The notes beneath the pieces are model-generated. The model searched no databases. It had not been told where the DNA came from and saw only the letters and a program-made list of their open reading frames with translations. A DNA stretch of 64,000 bases. Source: Nitrobacter sp047149785 (GTDB lineage: Bacteria > Pseudomonadota > Alphaproteobacteria > Rhizobiales > Xanthobacteraceae). Made by a program: the position numbers and the translations under genes. Position 1 is the stretch's first letter; each line of letters opens with the position of its first letter. The stretch spans positions 2,108,001 to 2,172,000 of the forward strand of contig NZ_BAAGBE010000001.1 in the NCBI RefSeq assembly GCF_047149785.1. Direction: 5' to 3'. This document shows, in pieces, positions 1 to 10,079 of this stretch.

Positions 1-355
1 CGCGCAAGGAGTCCAGTTCGCGATGCAGCGGCAGGATCAGCGTGACGTTCTCGGCGACGCGCAGATTGTCAGGACCGATTTTGACGCCCTGCCCTTTCAG
101 CTTCTCGATCTCGTCGACAAAGGCTTGCGGATCGAACACCACGCCGTTGCCGATGATCGACAGCTTCGACGCGCGCACCACGCCCGAGGGCAGCAGCGCC
201 AGCTTGTAGGTGTTGCCGTCGATCACGAGCGTATGACCGGCATTATGGCCGCCCTGGAAGCGGACGACGATATCCGCCTGCTCCGACAACCAGTCGACGA
301 TCTTGCCCTTTCCCTCGTCGCCCCATTGGGCACCGACGACGACAACATTGGTCAT
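1..355 (-). CDS. purA: Adenylosuccinate synthetase, N-terminal part
   Basis: PurA joins IMP and aspartate using GTP, the first committed step of AMP synthesis in the cytoplasm. The start ATG reads leftward from 355 and gives MTNVVVVGAQWGDEGKGK, the invariant N-terminal P-loop of the family, where the first Asp is catalytic. It is followed by the FQGGHNAGHT stretch, which carries the catalytic His. About 118 codons are visible and the rest lies beyond the left edge. The family is normally about 430 residues. The identification is secure; only the 5' part can be judged. Confidence 0.97.
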   Translation of the reverse strand, partial: MTNVVVVGAQWGDEGKGKIVDWLSEQADIVVRFQGGHNAGHTLVIDGNTYKLALLPSGVVRASKLSIIGNGVVFDPQAFVDEIEKLKGQGVKIGPDNLRVAENVTLILPLHRELDSLR

Positions 356-675
356 TTTCGCAGGAATTCCTTGCAAAATGAGGCGCGTCCATGCAGCGCC
401 CTCCGTAGCGACCACGCTAGCCGAAACGCGATAGACGCAATACGGGCCGCCAGCATGCGAGGCGCTCCACCGGATAAAGGATGCGTGCGGTCGACGCAAG
501 CCGGAACGGCGGCTTGATGACGTCGAGGCTCTTCCCAAACCATTGATTCGGCCAGAAAATCCAAATGCAGGCCGCCGTCTTCGCAGGGGTCCCGCGCCCG
601 CCACAGTTTCCGGCGACGCTCGATTTCAAGGCTCGGGCTGCGGTCCACCAGCCCGACGAAGACAGGAGTAGCTAA
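356..675. other. Intergenic region between purA and the S10 peptidase
   Basis: These 320 bases separate two divergently read genes and must hold both promoters. I see no convincing ORF, RNA gene or terminator. The only clear element is the AGGAG Shine-Dalgarno 7 bases before the peptidase ATG. Confidence 0.5.
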
Positions 676-2244
676 ATGCCCGGTCCGATGTTCCGCCATG
701 CCTGCGCCGGAGCGGTACTGCTGGCGCTGCTGGCTGCCTCCGCCTCCCGCGCAGACGACGCGGCGACCGGCGCGCCATCGCATCAGGCCGAAGCGAAGCA
801 GTCCGGTTCGAAGAGCGGCGGCGATGATGCGCACAGCGGATCTGCCGCAGCCGCGACCGACCGTCGTTTGCCGCCGGCCTCCACCACCAGGCACAAGCTG
901 GCGCTGCCCGGCCGCACGCTGGCGTTCACCGCAACCGCGGGCGCGATCCGCATTTTCGACGACAAGGGCGAACCGCAGGCGGACATCGCCACCACAGCCT
1001 ATCAACTCGATGGCGCCGATCCCCGCAACCGGCCGGTCACCTTTGTGTTCAATGGCGGACCCGGCGCTTCCTCGGCATGGCTGCAATTCGGCAGCAATGG
1101 CCCATGGCGCATCGCGATGGACCGCGCGATCGCCGGTTCGTCCGCTCCGCAACCGCTTGCACCGAACGCGGAAACATGGCTCGATTTCACCGATCTCGTC
1201 TTCATCGATCCGCTCGGCACCGGCTACAGCCGCATGGTCGCGCGCGGCGACGAGGCCCGGAAGCACTTCTTCACGGTCGACGGCGATGTGGCCTCGATCG
1301 CGCTGGTGATCCGCCGCTGGCTGGAGAAAGCCGATCGGATGCAATCGCCGAAATACATCGCCGGCGAGAGCTATGGAGGCATTCGCGGGCCGAAGATCGT
1401 TCGCAACCTGCAGACACGGCAAGGCGTGGCGGTCAATGGACTGGTTCTGATCTCGCCGGCGCTCGACTTCGGCGATGTGGTGGGCACCGGACTGACCCGG
1501 TTCGTGGCGAGCCTCCCAAGCATGGCGGCGGTCGCACGGGAAAAGAACGAGAAAGACGGAACATTGACCCGCGCCGACATGGCCGACGTCGAGGCCTACG
1601 CACGGGGCGAGTTCCTGAGCGACCTCGTCAAGGGCCAGGCCGATGCGGAGGCGACGCAGCGGCTTGCCGACCGCTTCGCGGCGTTGACCGGCATCGACCA
1701 GGCGGAGAGCCGTCGCCTTGCCGGGCGGTTCAGCGTCAGCGAATTCCGTCGCGCCTTCGACCGCCGCAACGGCAAGGTGACCGGGCGCTACGACGCCTCG
1801 GTGCTCGGGTTCGATCCCTACCCCGACTCGACCACCAGCGACTTCGACGATCCCTCGGAAGAGCCGCTGCTGGCCGCGCTGACATCGGCGGCGTTCGACC
1901 TTTATGCGCACAAACTGAACTGGCGGCCGGACGGTTCCTATGAACTGCTCAGCCGCGCCGTCAACCGCGAATGGGACTTCGGCAAGCACCGGAGTTCCGT
2001 CGAGTCGGTGTCCGACATCCGCGAATTGCTCGCCGCGGACCCGAAATTCAAACTGCTGGTCGCGCATGGATTATTCGATCTGGCGACGCCGTATTTCGCT
2101 TCACAGATTCGCCTCGATCAACTGCCGACCTTCGGCTCCCGCGACCGCGTCAAGCTCGTGGTCTATCCCGGCGGCCACATGTTCTATTCGCATGACGGCT
2201 CGCGTCAGGCGCTACGCGACGCGGTTCGCGCACTGATGAAGTGA
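676..2244 (+). CDS. Secreted S10-family serine carboxypeptidase-like protein
   Basis: A 522-residue peptidase S10 (alpha/beta hydrolase) protein, expected to cleave C-terminal residues of peptides. An N-terminal signal peptide (hydrophobic residues about 8-24, ending ASASRA) sends it to the periplasm. The catalytic triad is visible: Ser about 232 in GESYGG, Asp about 468 in GLFDLATPYF and His about 501 in PGGHMFY. The oxyanion-hole motif FNGGPGASS is near residue 120. The low-complexity linker at 25-75 is typical of bacterial members. The start is set by AGGAG 7 bases upstream. It stands alone, with no obvious operon partner. Its physiological substrate is unknown. Confidence 0.9.
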   Translation: MPGPMFRHACAGAVLLALLAASASRADDAATGAPSHQAEAKQSGSKSGGDDAHSGSAAAATDRRLPPASTTRHKLALPGRTLAFTATAGAIRIFDDKGEPQADIATTAYQLDGADPRNRPVTFVFNGGPGASSAWLQFGSNGPWRIAMDRAIAGSSAPQPLAPNAETWLDFTDLVFIDPLGTGYSRMVARGDEARKHFFTVDGDVASIALVIRRWLEKADRMQSPKYIAGESYGGIRGPKIVRNLQTRQGVAVNGLVLISPALDFGDVVGTGLTRFVASLPSMAAVAREKNEKDGTLTRADMADVEAYARGEFLSDLVKGQADAEATQRLADRFAALTGIDQAESRRLAGRFSVSEFRRAFDRRNGKVTGRYDASVLGFDPYPDSTTSDFDDPSEEPLLAALTSAAFDLYAHKLNWRPDGSYELLSRAVNREWDFGKHRSSVESVSDIRELLAADPKFKLLVAHGLFDLATPYFASQIRLDQLPTFGSRDRVKLVVYPGGHMFYSHDGSRQALRDAVRALMK

Positions 2245-2362
2245 TGCAAACGTTTAGCAGGCTGTTGAATTTGGAACGGCCCCGGATCAGCAGCGCGGCA
2301 TTTCATGCCGCACCGCGTCCGGGGCACGCCGGAACGCAGTGCCGGTTTTCAATAGCTTGTTA

Positions 2363-2411
2363 GAGCATGATCCCGAAAAGTGGAAACCGGTTTTCGGAAA
2401 AGATCATGCTC
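2363..2411. repeat. Dispersed palindromic element, GAGCATGATC type
   Basis: A 49-base imperfect palindrome with outer arms GAGCATGATC and GATCATGCTC and an inner arm pair rich in CCGAAAA / TTTTCGG. This intergenic element is widespread in Bradyrhizobiaceae genomes. It lies 119 bases after the peptidase stop, between convergent genes, and could act as a bidirectional terminator or simply be a mobile palindrome. Confidence 0.85.
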
Positions 2412-2460
2412 AAACAAAAAGATAAGCAACGAGTCTGATTCAACGCAGTTGAAACAGACT

Positions 2461-2661
2461 CTAGCGAGACGGCGCGTCGATCGGTTGGCAATTGGAACGG
2501 CCCGACATCACGCAGTCCTGGATCCGGCTCGCGGAGCCGAGTTCACGCGCGAGCCAGAGACCGACCACCAGCAGCACGACGACAACGATCAGCCCCGCCA
2601 CTGCGCCGCGGCGACTCCCCCCGCCGGGCTCGGAATCATTCTGCGGAGCGGGCTTATCCAT
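2461..2661 (-). CDS. Small single-span membrane protein
   Basis: A 66-residue protein beginning MDKPAPQNDSEPGGG, with one hydrophobic span (about residues 18-37, valine and leucine rich) and a short periplasmic or cytoplasmic tail containing two Cys (IQDCVMSGRSNC). The start at 2661 is chosen over a longer in-frame ORF because AAGGAG sits 6-7 bases upstream. It lies downstream of serA on the same strand, 80 bases away, and could be co-transcribed. The function is unknown; the paired cysteines may form a disulfide if the C-terminus is periplasmic. Confidence 0.65.
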   Translation of the reverse strand: MDKPAPQNDSEPGGGSRRGAVAGLIVVVVLLVVGLWLARELGSASRIQDCVMSGRSNCQPIDAPSR

Positions 2662-2741
2662 CGGAAAACTCCTTCCTGGATCGGACGCCGCCGGCATGAC
2701 AGGACGGGCTTGGCCTTTTCGCGCCAACGACCCTTTCGCTG

Positions 2742-4331
2742 TCAGAACGTCAGCGCCCTCACCTGCTTGACCTGCGGCAACGCCTTCACCTTCGCGAGCA
2801 CTTTCTCCGGTACGTTGCCGTCGACCTCGACCAGTGCGATGGCGTCGCCTCCCTGGTTGTGACGACCGAGATTGAACGTCGCAATGTTGACGCCCGCATC
2901 GCCGAGCAGCGAGGCGAACTTGCCGATGAACCCCGGCTTGTCCTCGTTGGTGACGTAGATCATCGACTTGCCGAACTCGGCATCGACACGAATGCCCTTG
3001 ACGTCGACCAGGCGCGGCTTGCCGTCGGCATAGACCGTGCCGGACACCGAACGCTCCTGCCGTTCGGTAAAGACAGTGACCGTGATCAGGCTTTCGTAGT
3101 CGCTCTGCGCGGCGCGCACGACCTCGTCCACCACCATGCCGCGCTCCTTGGCGACAACCGGTGCCGACACGACGTTGACGTCGCCCAGCATGGGCCGCAG
3201 CAGGCCCGACAGCGCCGCCGATGTCAGCGCCTTGATCTTCATTTCGGCGACCTGCCCCTCATAGGTGATGGTCACCTTTGAAATTCCGCTCTCCGTGAGC
3301 TGGCCCGCGAACGAGCCGAGCTTTTCCGCAAGCGCAACGAACGGCTTCAGCTTCGGCGCTTCTTCCGCCGTGATCGAGGGAAAGTTGAGAGCGTTGGTGA
3401 TCGCGCCGGTGAGCAGATAATCCGACATCTGTTCGGCGACCTGTAACGCCACGTTCTCCTGCGCTTCCGTGGTGGAGGCGCCGAGATGCGGCGTGCAGAT
3501 GACGTTGGGATGGCCGAACAGCACGTTCCTGGTTGCCGGTTCCTCGACGAACACATCGAACGCCGCGCCCGCGACCTGCTTGGCATTGAGCGCATCGACC
3601 AGCGCCTGCTCGTCCACCAGGCCGCCGCGCGCGCAGTTGATGATGCGCACGCCCTTTTTCATTTTCGCGATTGCGGCAGCGTCGATGATGTTGCGCGTTT
3701 TGTCGGTCAGCGGCGTATGCAGCGTGATGAAGTCGGCGCGCTTGAACAGATCGTCAAGCTCGACCTTCTCTACGCCGATGTCCTTGGCGCGTTCCGGCGA
3801 CAGGAACGGATCGAACGCGACCACCTTCATCTTCAGGCCGAGCGCGCGATCGGCGACGATCGAGCCGATATTGCCGCAGCCGATGATGCCGAGAACCTTG
3901 CCGGTGATCTCGACGCCCATGAAGCGGTTCTTTTCCCACTTGCCGGCCTGGGTCGAGGCATCGGCTGCGGGAATTTCGCGCGCCAGCGCCAGCATCAGGG
4001 TGATCGCATGTTCGGCGGTCGTGATCGAGTTACCGAACGGCGTGTTCATCACGATGACGCCCCTGGCCGTCGCCGCCGGAATCTCGACGTTGTCGACGCC
4101 GATGCCGGCGCGGCCGATCACTTTCAGTTTTTTTGCATTGGCGAGGATCTTCGCGGTCGCCTTGGTGGCGGAGCGGATGGCGAGGCCGTCGTAATCGCCG
4201 ATGATCTCGGCGAGCTTGTCCTTGTCCTTGCCGAGCGCGGGCTGGAAATCGACCTCGATGCCGCGATCCTTGAAGATCTGAACGGCAGCGGGGCTGAGCG
4301 CATCGGAAATGAGAACCTTGGGTGTGGTCAT
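2742..4331 (-). CDS. serA: D-3-phosphoglycerate dehydrogenase
   Basis: SerA oxidises 3-phosphoglycerate to 3-phosphohydroxypyruvate with NAD+, the first step of serine synthesis. The protein is 529 residues, the usual length for the long form. The NAD-binding motif GCGNIG is near residue 151; the catalytic Arg lies in CARGGLVDEQAL and the His in PHLGASTTEAQ. An intervening substrate-binding domain follows, then a C-terminal ACT domain from about 455 (IYVTNEDKPGFIGKF). The ACT domain usually senses serine. The ATG at 4331 is preferred over a TTG 7 codons upstream because it matches the family N-terminus MTTPKVLISD. It is the second gene of the serC-serA unit. Confidence 0.97.
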   Translation of the reverse strand: MTTPKVLISDALSPAAVQIFKDRGIEVDFQPALGKDKDKLAEIIGDYDGLAIRSATKATAKILANAKKLKVIGRAGIGVDNVEIPAATARGVIVMNTPFGNSITTAEHAITLMLALAREIPAADASTQAGKWEKNRFMGVEITGKVLGIIGCGNIGSIVADRALGLKMKVVAFDPFLSPERAKDIGVEKVELDDLFKRADFITLHTPLTDKTRNIIDAAAIAKMKKGVRIINCARGGLVDEQALVDALNAKQVAGAAFDVFVEEPATRNVLFGHPNVICTPHLGASTTEAQENVALQVAEQMSDYLLTGAITNALNFPSITAEEAPKLKPFVALAEKLGSFAGQLTESGISKVTITYEGQVAEMKIKALTSAALSGLLRPMLGDVNVVSAPVVAKERGMVVDEVVRAAQSDYESLITVTVFTERQERSVSGTVYADGKPRLVDVKGIRVDAEFGKSMIYVTNEDKPGFIGKFASLLGDAGVNIATFNLGRHNQGGDAIALVEVDGNVPEKVLAKVKALPQVKQVRALTF

Positions 4332-4370
4332 GGGATGTGATCCGTTGAGCAAGATGACTTGATGTCGTCA

Positions 4371-4431
4371 CCCGCGGGCCTGACCCGCGGGTCCATCTTT
4401 TCCGATGGATGGCCGGGTCAAGCCCGGCCAT
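4371..4431. repeat. Two hairpins between serC and serA
   Basis: The first hairpin pairs CCCGCGGG (4371-4378) with CCCGCGGG (4384-4391). The second is a 23-base palindrome, ATGGCCGGG-TCAAG-CCCGGCCAT, at 4409-4431. The second is nearly identical to the one at 60282-60304 and so belongs to a dispersed family. In mRNA they could attenuate readthrough or protect the upstream serC message. Confidence 0.75.
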
Positions 4432-4454
4432 GATGGAATCAGTGTGAGGAAACG

Positions 4455-5627
<1,173 letters not shown>

Positions 5628-5700
5628 GATCTATCCTTCCAGATAGCGAGCCTCCCGTTGGGGGGAGGTGTCCCGCCGCCGGGGATATGGGAATCACCTG
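5628..5700 (-). promoter_or_regulatory. Structured serC leader RNA (candidate serC motif)
   Basis: On the minus strand the 5' leader holds three stems. The hairpin nearest the start, CTATC / GATAG (5631-5646), displays the GGAAGG Shine-Dalgarno in its loop. Next is CCTCCC / GGGAGG (5651-5668), then a GGCGGC-loop stem (5671-5685). An enclosing AGGTG / CACCT pairing (5666-5670 with 5695-5699) overlaps the CCTCCC stem, so the two folds exclude each other. A serC leader motif is known upstream of serC in alphaproteobacteria (Rfam serC family). I assign it from position and hairpin layout, not from a covariance search. Confidence 0.55.
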
Positions 5701-5799
5701 CTTTCGTCAATGATTTTTCCGGCGATCACGCGCGAGTGACGACCGGTCGGCTGACTGCTGCGCGGCGCGCACACGTGGAGAAGGTCAAATCATGGGTCG

Positions 5800-6192
5800 C
5801 TAATTGCCGATGCGGCCGGGATATCCGGGAGCGTTGGGATCGTCACCGGGCAGACCACTCGGCGACGCACCGGCGCCGATGTGTCCGGGCGCGGAGGTGT
5901 CGGGAACGCCGGACTGATTGACGCCGCCGGTGTTGAGGCCAGTCCCCGTACCAGTCGTTGTGCCTGACGATCCGTTCAGACCGGCACCTGTGGCCGTAGT
6001 TGAGGACCCGCCGGGCGCCGACCGGATGCCCGCCGAACCCGAGTTCTGGCTGTTCATGGAACCTGCGCTCGGCATACCCGCGGCTCCGCCTCCGATCGTC
6101 GCAGCACCTACGCCTGCGGCATAGGCGCTCAGGGCGAGCAAGCTTATCAGGGTCGCCGTGACAAGCGCAAAAAAGGTCAATCGAGATTGCAT
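5800..6192 (-). CDS. Secreted Gly/Ser/Thr-rich protein
   Basis: A 130-residue protein with a clear signal peptide (MQSRLTFFALVTATLISL, then LALSAYA) followed by a low-complexity stretch of Gly, Ser, Thr, Ala and Asn with no recognisable domain. It ends GLPGDDPNAPGYPGRIGN. The start at 6192 is chosen because GGAG lies 6 bases upstream; two earlier in-frame ATGs lack that. Similar disordered exported proteins are common in Bradyrhizobiaceae and have no known function. Confidence 0.7.
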   Translation of the reverse strand: MQSRLTFFALVTATLISLLALSAYAAGVGAATIGGGAAGMPSAGSMNSQNSGSAGIRSAPGGSSTTATGAGLNGSSGTTTGTGTGLNTGGVNQSGVPDTSAPGHIGAGASPSGLPGDDPNAPGYPGRIGN

Positions 6193-6410
6193 GCGTTGCT
6201 CCATCGCTATGGATGGAATCAACGGGCCGCATTCACCACTGTTCCGGTTCCCCTAACCGTAAAAAGGTTCCTTATTGGAAAACATAGCGACGATCTGGCG
6301 AGTGCGGGGAGCACTCAGACCGCGCCGACCCAGCCTGGCTCGCAACGCATTCGAGCCGCAGACTGCGGCTCGGACGCGCGAAGTGGAGAGCTTCTCGCAC
6401 TCCTTGGCAA

Positions 6411-7226
6411 TCAGAATTTATAACCGAGACCGACGCGAACAGTATTGACGTCGGTGTCTATCGACGAGGTGAACCGAACATATTCCCATTCGGCGCGCAG
6501 GAAGAGACCGGCCATCAAATTGACGTCGACGCCAAGACCCGCGGAATAACCGTAGACCAGGTGAGCATGCTGAACATCCGTCATCGACCCTGAAAACGGA
6601 ATGACCTGCCCCGTAGTATTGTTGACCTGAGTGTCGGAAATGCTCGCGGTGCGAATGATATCAGCCTGGCCGAGCGCTACGCCGCCGAAAATGTACGGGA
6701 GGAAAGAGCCACACACGTAGCCGCCGCGGATACGCAAAGTCCCCATATCCTGAATGGCCATGGAAGCGTTGGCATTATAGGTAACGTAGTGAGTATATCC
6801 ATCCGACGCAGAGTAAAAGCGGCTCATGCTTCCGCTATCGGAGCCGCCGAAATTTCCGTGGAGGTAGTTCGCCTCAACGCCGAGGACGACATCGTCCCAT
6901 TGCGAATTGTATCCGACAAATCCGCCGAAACCGGTTCCCCGTGAGGATTTTTTGCCCATGACCGGCCAACCGGAAACATTCATGTCGTTTTCGATGACAG
7001 TATTCGTAAGCAGCTTGGCCGTGACATCGTTGGTCGCCCCGGAGAAATTCATGTCAGATTCCCCGATGCCAGTCTGCCCGCCGATGTAATAGCCCTGCCA
7101 CACCGTCCGCACCGAACTGAGGCCGTCCGGCAGCGATCCGCGCAAAACCGGAAGATCGGGCATATCGGCTGCGTACGCGCCCTGCGCTACTCCACAAATG
7201 ACTGCCGCCAGCAGAAGTCTGCGCAT
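6411..7226 (-). CDS. Outer-membrane beta-barrel protein (Omp25-like porin family)
   Basis: A 271-residue protein with signal peptide MRRLLLAAVICGVAQGAYA, then alternating amphipathic strands and the terminal signature VRVGLGYKF, whose final Phe is recognised by the BAM insertion machinery. WQGYYIGGQTGIGES at the mature N-terminus is typical of the alphaproteobacterial Omp25/Omp31-like barrels. It sits next to a second barrel gene on the same strand but is less similar to it than close duplicates would be. It is probably an eight-stranded structural barrel, not a true diffusion porin. Confidence 0.85.
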   Translation of the reverse strand: MRRLLLAAVICGVAQGAYAADMPDLPVLRGSLPDGLSSVRTVWQGYYIGGQTGIGESDMNFSGATNDVTAKLLTNTVIENDMNVSGWPVMGKKSSRGTGFGGFVGYNSQWDDVVLGVEANYLHGNFGGSDSGSMSRFYSASDGYTHYVTYNANASMAIQDMGTLRIRGGYVCGSFLPYIFGGVALGQADIIRTASISDTQVNNTTGQVIPFSGSMTDVQHAHLVYGYSAGLGVDVNLMAGLFLRAEWEYVRFTSSIDTDVNTVRVGLGYKF

Positions 7227-7373
7227 CGCAACGCTCCATTCGACACAACTTGGTTACGTGACGACCATCGCTCATTAACCTTAATCAATCGTTGTCGCGC
7301 GACGCTGTCGAACCGCATTGTCGACAAAATCCTGGCGTGCCCCCGCGCATCGCAACTGTTGAAACGCGACCCC

Positions 7374-7408
7374 ACAAAGAAAAACGGCGCGGGAAAGCCC
7401 ACGCCGTT
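7374..7408 (-). terminator. Rho-independent terminator of the outer-membrane protein gene
   Basis: On the minus strand the stem AACGGCG / CGCCGTT (7402-7408 with 7383-7389), extended by GGG / CCC inside the loop, is followed by TTTTTCTTT. It lies 26 bases past the stop of the 7434-8288 gene. Confidence 0.85.
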
Positions 7409-7433
7409 AAGACTCGTCAGGTGATGGCAGGGC

Positions 7434-8288
7434 TCAGCCCTTGGTGATCAGCGGCGGCGGAGGCGGCGCATAGACAGGCGCATCGAAATTCCAACGCACA
7501 CCGAAACGCACATCCTGCGATGTGATGTCGTGGAATCGCATCGGGTTGTAGACGTTGTTCGTCCCGTCGAACGCAACGAGATCGCCGGTGGCGCCATTGC
7601 CCAGATTGACGTAGCGGTACGACATTTCGAGCGTCAGGTTGTTGGTAACCTTGTAAGCAAGACCCCCGTGGAGCGCCCACGCGAAACTCCACTTCGATGC
7701 GGTGTCGCCGTAGGCTACACTTGGTCCGATACCGTTTCCGGGCGGGAAGAGCGAGCCAACGCCCTGATCGACAAAATTCGAGATCGTATTGCGCGACATG
7801 CCGACGCCGGCGCCGATAAACGGGGTGACGCAATACCAGGTGCCGAGATCGACATAGCCGTTGGCGAGGAACAACCATTCCGACTTGCTGCCGGTGTAGG
7901 TATCGGAACCGAAGCCCTGCGCGCCGCCGTTGTCGAAGGTGGTGATGTCGAGGCCATGGAAGTTCGACTTGCCGCGATATTCACCGGTGATGTCGCCGCG
8001 GAGCCAGTTGTTGAACTGATAACCGACGCCGAGGCCATAGATTCCCGCACTGTCGAATCCGGTGCGCTGATCGAGCGACGTTAATGAGCTGTAGAGAGCG
8101 TTGTCGAGATTCTTGACGCTCTGATTGCTGAATCCGATATCGCCGCGCAGATACCAGCCGCCGAAATCCGCAGCCGGCGGCGGCGCGTAATATTGAGGGG
8201 GCGGCGCGATAGGCAAATCGGCGGCGAAGGCCGTCGATGACAACAGTGATGCCGCTCCGGCGGCAACGAGAAATCCAACCCTACGCAT
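7434..8288 (-). CDS. Outer-membrane beta-barrel protein
   Basis: A 284-residue outer-membrane protein. The signal peptide MRRVGFLVAAGAASLLSS is followed by TAFAADLPIAPPPQYYAPPP, a proline-rich mature N-terminus common in Bradyrhizobiaceae barrels. Strand-like repeats such as GWYLRGDIGFSNQ, GVGYQFNNWLRGDI and YRYVNLG follow, ending in VRFGVRWNF and a short proline-rich tail. The ATG at 8288 is used because AGGGA lies about 8 bases upstream and the signal peptide begins there; a longer in-frame ORF is untranslated leader. It has its own terminator. Confidence 0.85.
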   Translation of the reverse strand: MRRVGFLVAAGAASLLSSTAFAADLPIAPPPQYYAPPPAADFGGWYLRGDIGFSNQSVKNLDNALYSSLTSLDQRTGFDSAGIYGLGVGYQFNNWLRGDITGEYRGKSNFHGLDITTFDNGGAQGFGSDTYTGSKSEWLFLANGYVDLGTWYCVTPFIGAGVGMSRNTISNFVDQGVGSLFPPGNGIGPSVAYGDTASKWSFAWALHGGLAYKVTNNLTLEMSYRYVNLGNGATGDLVAFDGTNNVYNPMRFHDITSQDVRFGVRWNFDAPVYAPPPPPLITKG

Positions 8289-8690
8289 CAGCTTCGTCCC
8301 TTTGTCAGGTGAGGCGGCGAGGCCCCACTCCCGAAATCGGACGGACGATGACACCAAATGTTTAAGCGTCGCTTAACCCTAATTTTTAAGGTTGATATTC
8401 TGTAAGGCTCTGGAGCGACAGGAGACGACGGTGCGAACCGCAGCAGCCCTGCCACACTTTCCAGAGCGGTTCAGGTTTTGATGGAAACACCTGTTCCGTC
8501 ATGGTCCGGGCTCTGTCCCGGCCACGGGTTGCTGGTTCCGTCTAAAGCAAACCTGCTCGAGAGCCTTTCCGCTTCTGATGGAGTCAGAAGCGGAGCTCTA
8601 TGTTTTTGTTTTGACGCGTTTTCTTTACGCGAACCGGTAGCCGCTTCGCTCGAAAACGCTCTAACAGTTCGTTGACAAACCCACGGCCGA
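8289..8690. other. Intergenic region with repeats upstream of the barrel gene
   Basis: This 402-base gap holds the promoter of the 8288 gene, an AT-rich patch near 8370-8400, a GGCCGGG-type hairpin (8501-8524, ATGGTCCGGG...CCCGGCCA) and the dispersed repeat at 8561-8663. I see no coding sequence in it. Confidence 0.5.
8561..8663. repeat. Dispersed intergenic repeat, copy A
   Basis: About 100 bases starting GAGCCTTTCCGCTTCTGATG, with an internal palindrome (CCGCTTCTGA / TCAGAAGCGG) and ending CGCTCGAAAACGCTCTA. A second copy at 50674-50800 is collinear except for a 24-base hairpin inserted before the right end. Both copies sit in intergenic DNA. Confidence 0.85.
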
Positions 8691-9983
8691 TCAACCTTGC
8701 GGGATCTTCGGCATTTTCGGCAGGAACATCGCGAGCAGGCCGATCGCCGGCAAGAACGCGCAGGCGTGATAGACGAACTCGATTCCCCTCGCGTCCGCGA
8801 CCTCGCCAAGCAACGCCGCTCCGAGTCCTCCGGCGCCGAACGCAAAGCCGAAGAACATCCCCGAGATCATGCCGAAGCGATGCGGCATCAGTTCCTGCGC
8901 GAACACAATGATCGCCGGCATCGCCGAGGAGATGACAAAGCCGATGACGACGCTCAGCATCGCGGTCCAGAACAAGTTGGCGAACGGCAGCAACAGGGTG
9001 AACGGCAGCACGCCGAGGATCGAGAACCAGATCACATAGCGGCGGCCGATCCGGTCGCCGATCGGGCCGCCGAAATAGGTACCGACCGCGGTTGCGGCGA
9101 GGAACATGAACAGAAAGATCTGCGACGTCTGGGTCGAAACGCCGAACTTGTGGATCAGGAAGAACGTGTAGTAGCTGGTCAGGCTCGCCATGTAGATGAA
9201 CTTGGAGAATACCAGCACGATCAGGATGGCGATCGCCAGCGCCGTCCGCCGCGGCGACGGCGCGTTGGGCTGGCGCGCCATCGCCTTGCTGACGCGTCGG
9301 GCGATCCGCGGCTTGTACCAGCGCCCGATGCGCCAAAGAATCAGGATCGCGGTTGCCGCGATCACCGAGAACCAGGCGATGCTCGGCTGGCCGAACGGCA
9401 CCACGATCAGCGCCGCGAGCATCGGCCCCATCGCCGAGCCGAAATTTCCGCCGACCTGGAACACCGCCTGGGCGTACCCGTAACGTCCGCCCGACGCCAT
9501 CCGCGCGATGCGCGAGGACTCGGGATGGAAAACCGCGGAGCCCAGGCCGACGAGTCCGGCTGCAACAAGGATCATCCCGTAGACATGCGCCACGCTCAGC
9601 AGCAGCAACCCGACGAAAGTCGACCCCATGCCGATGGCAAGCGAGAACGGCTGGGCTTTCTTGTCGGTGACATAGCCGACCACGGGTTGCAGCAGCGACG
9701 CCGTCACCTGAAATGCCAGCGTGATCATTCCGATCTGGGCGAAATCGAGCGCGTAGTTCTCCTTCAGGATCGGATAGACCGAGGGGATCAGCGATTGCAT
9801 CGTGTCATTGAGAAAATGCGAGAAGCTGATGCCGCCAAGCACAAGATAGGCAGGACCGGCAGCGACCTTTTCGGCAATCGCGGGAACCACAACCGGCGCG
9901 ACGAGGGTCTCCTCGGAGGTGATGACGTGCTTGTCCACGAAACGAATTCCGGATTGTGAGGACCGGCGCCTGTTACGACGCAT
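8691..9983 (-). CDS. MFS transporter, fosmidomycin-resistance (Fsr) family
   Basis: A 430-residue inner-membrane transporter of the major facilitator superfamily, with about 12 hydrophobic spans. The early sequence GGISFSHFLNDTMQSLIPS and the VTDKKAQPFSLA loop match the Fsr subfamily of drug exporters. GSAVFHPESSRIARMASGG and GPIGDRIGRR are also typical. The true substrate in this organism is not known; resistance proteins of this family often export endogenous metabolites. The start at 9983 has GGGAG only one base upstream, so a start some codons downstream is possible. Confidence 0.88.
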   Translation of the reverse strand: MRRNRRRSSQSGIRFVDKHVITSEETLVAPVVVPAIAEKVAAGPAYLVLGGISFSHFLNDTMQSLIPSVYPILKENYALDFAQIGMITLAFQVTASLLQPVVGYVTDKKAQPFSLAIGMGSTFVGLLLLSVAHVYGMILVAAGLVGLGSAVFHPESSRIARMASGGRYGYAQAVFQVGGNFGSAMGPMLAALIVVPFGQPSIAWFSVIAATAILILWRIGRWYKPRIARRVSKAMARQPNAPSPRRTALAIAILIVLVFSKFIYMASLTSYYTFFLIHKFGVSTQTSQIFLFMFLAATAVGTYFGGPIGDRIGRRYVIWFSILGVLPFTLLLPFANLFWTAMLSVVIGFVISSAMPAIIVFAQELMPHRFGMISGMFFGFAFGAGGLGAALLGEVADARGIEFVYHACAFLPAIGLLAMFLPKMPKIPQG

Positions 9984-10079
9984 GCTCCCGACCGACCAGC
10001 AACAATAGCTTATAGCAGGGATGCACCGGGAGTCGCTCGCGAATGCCGACTTACAGTCTCGGGCCGCTTAGCGCCGGCG

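Noticed and set aside
352..2067. A 571-codon open frame on the minus strand opposite the S10 peptidase
   Set aside because: It is a GC-rich shadow of the real peptidase gene, which has a signal peptide and an intact catalytic triad.
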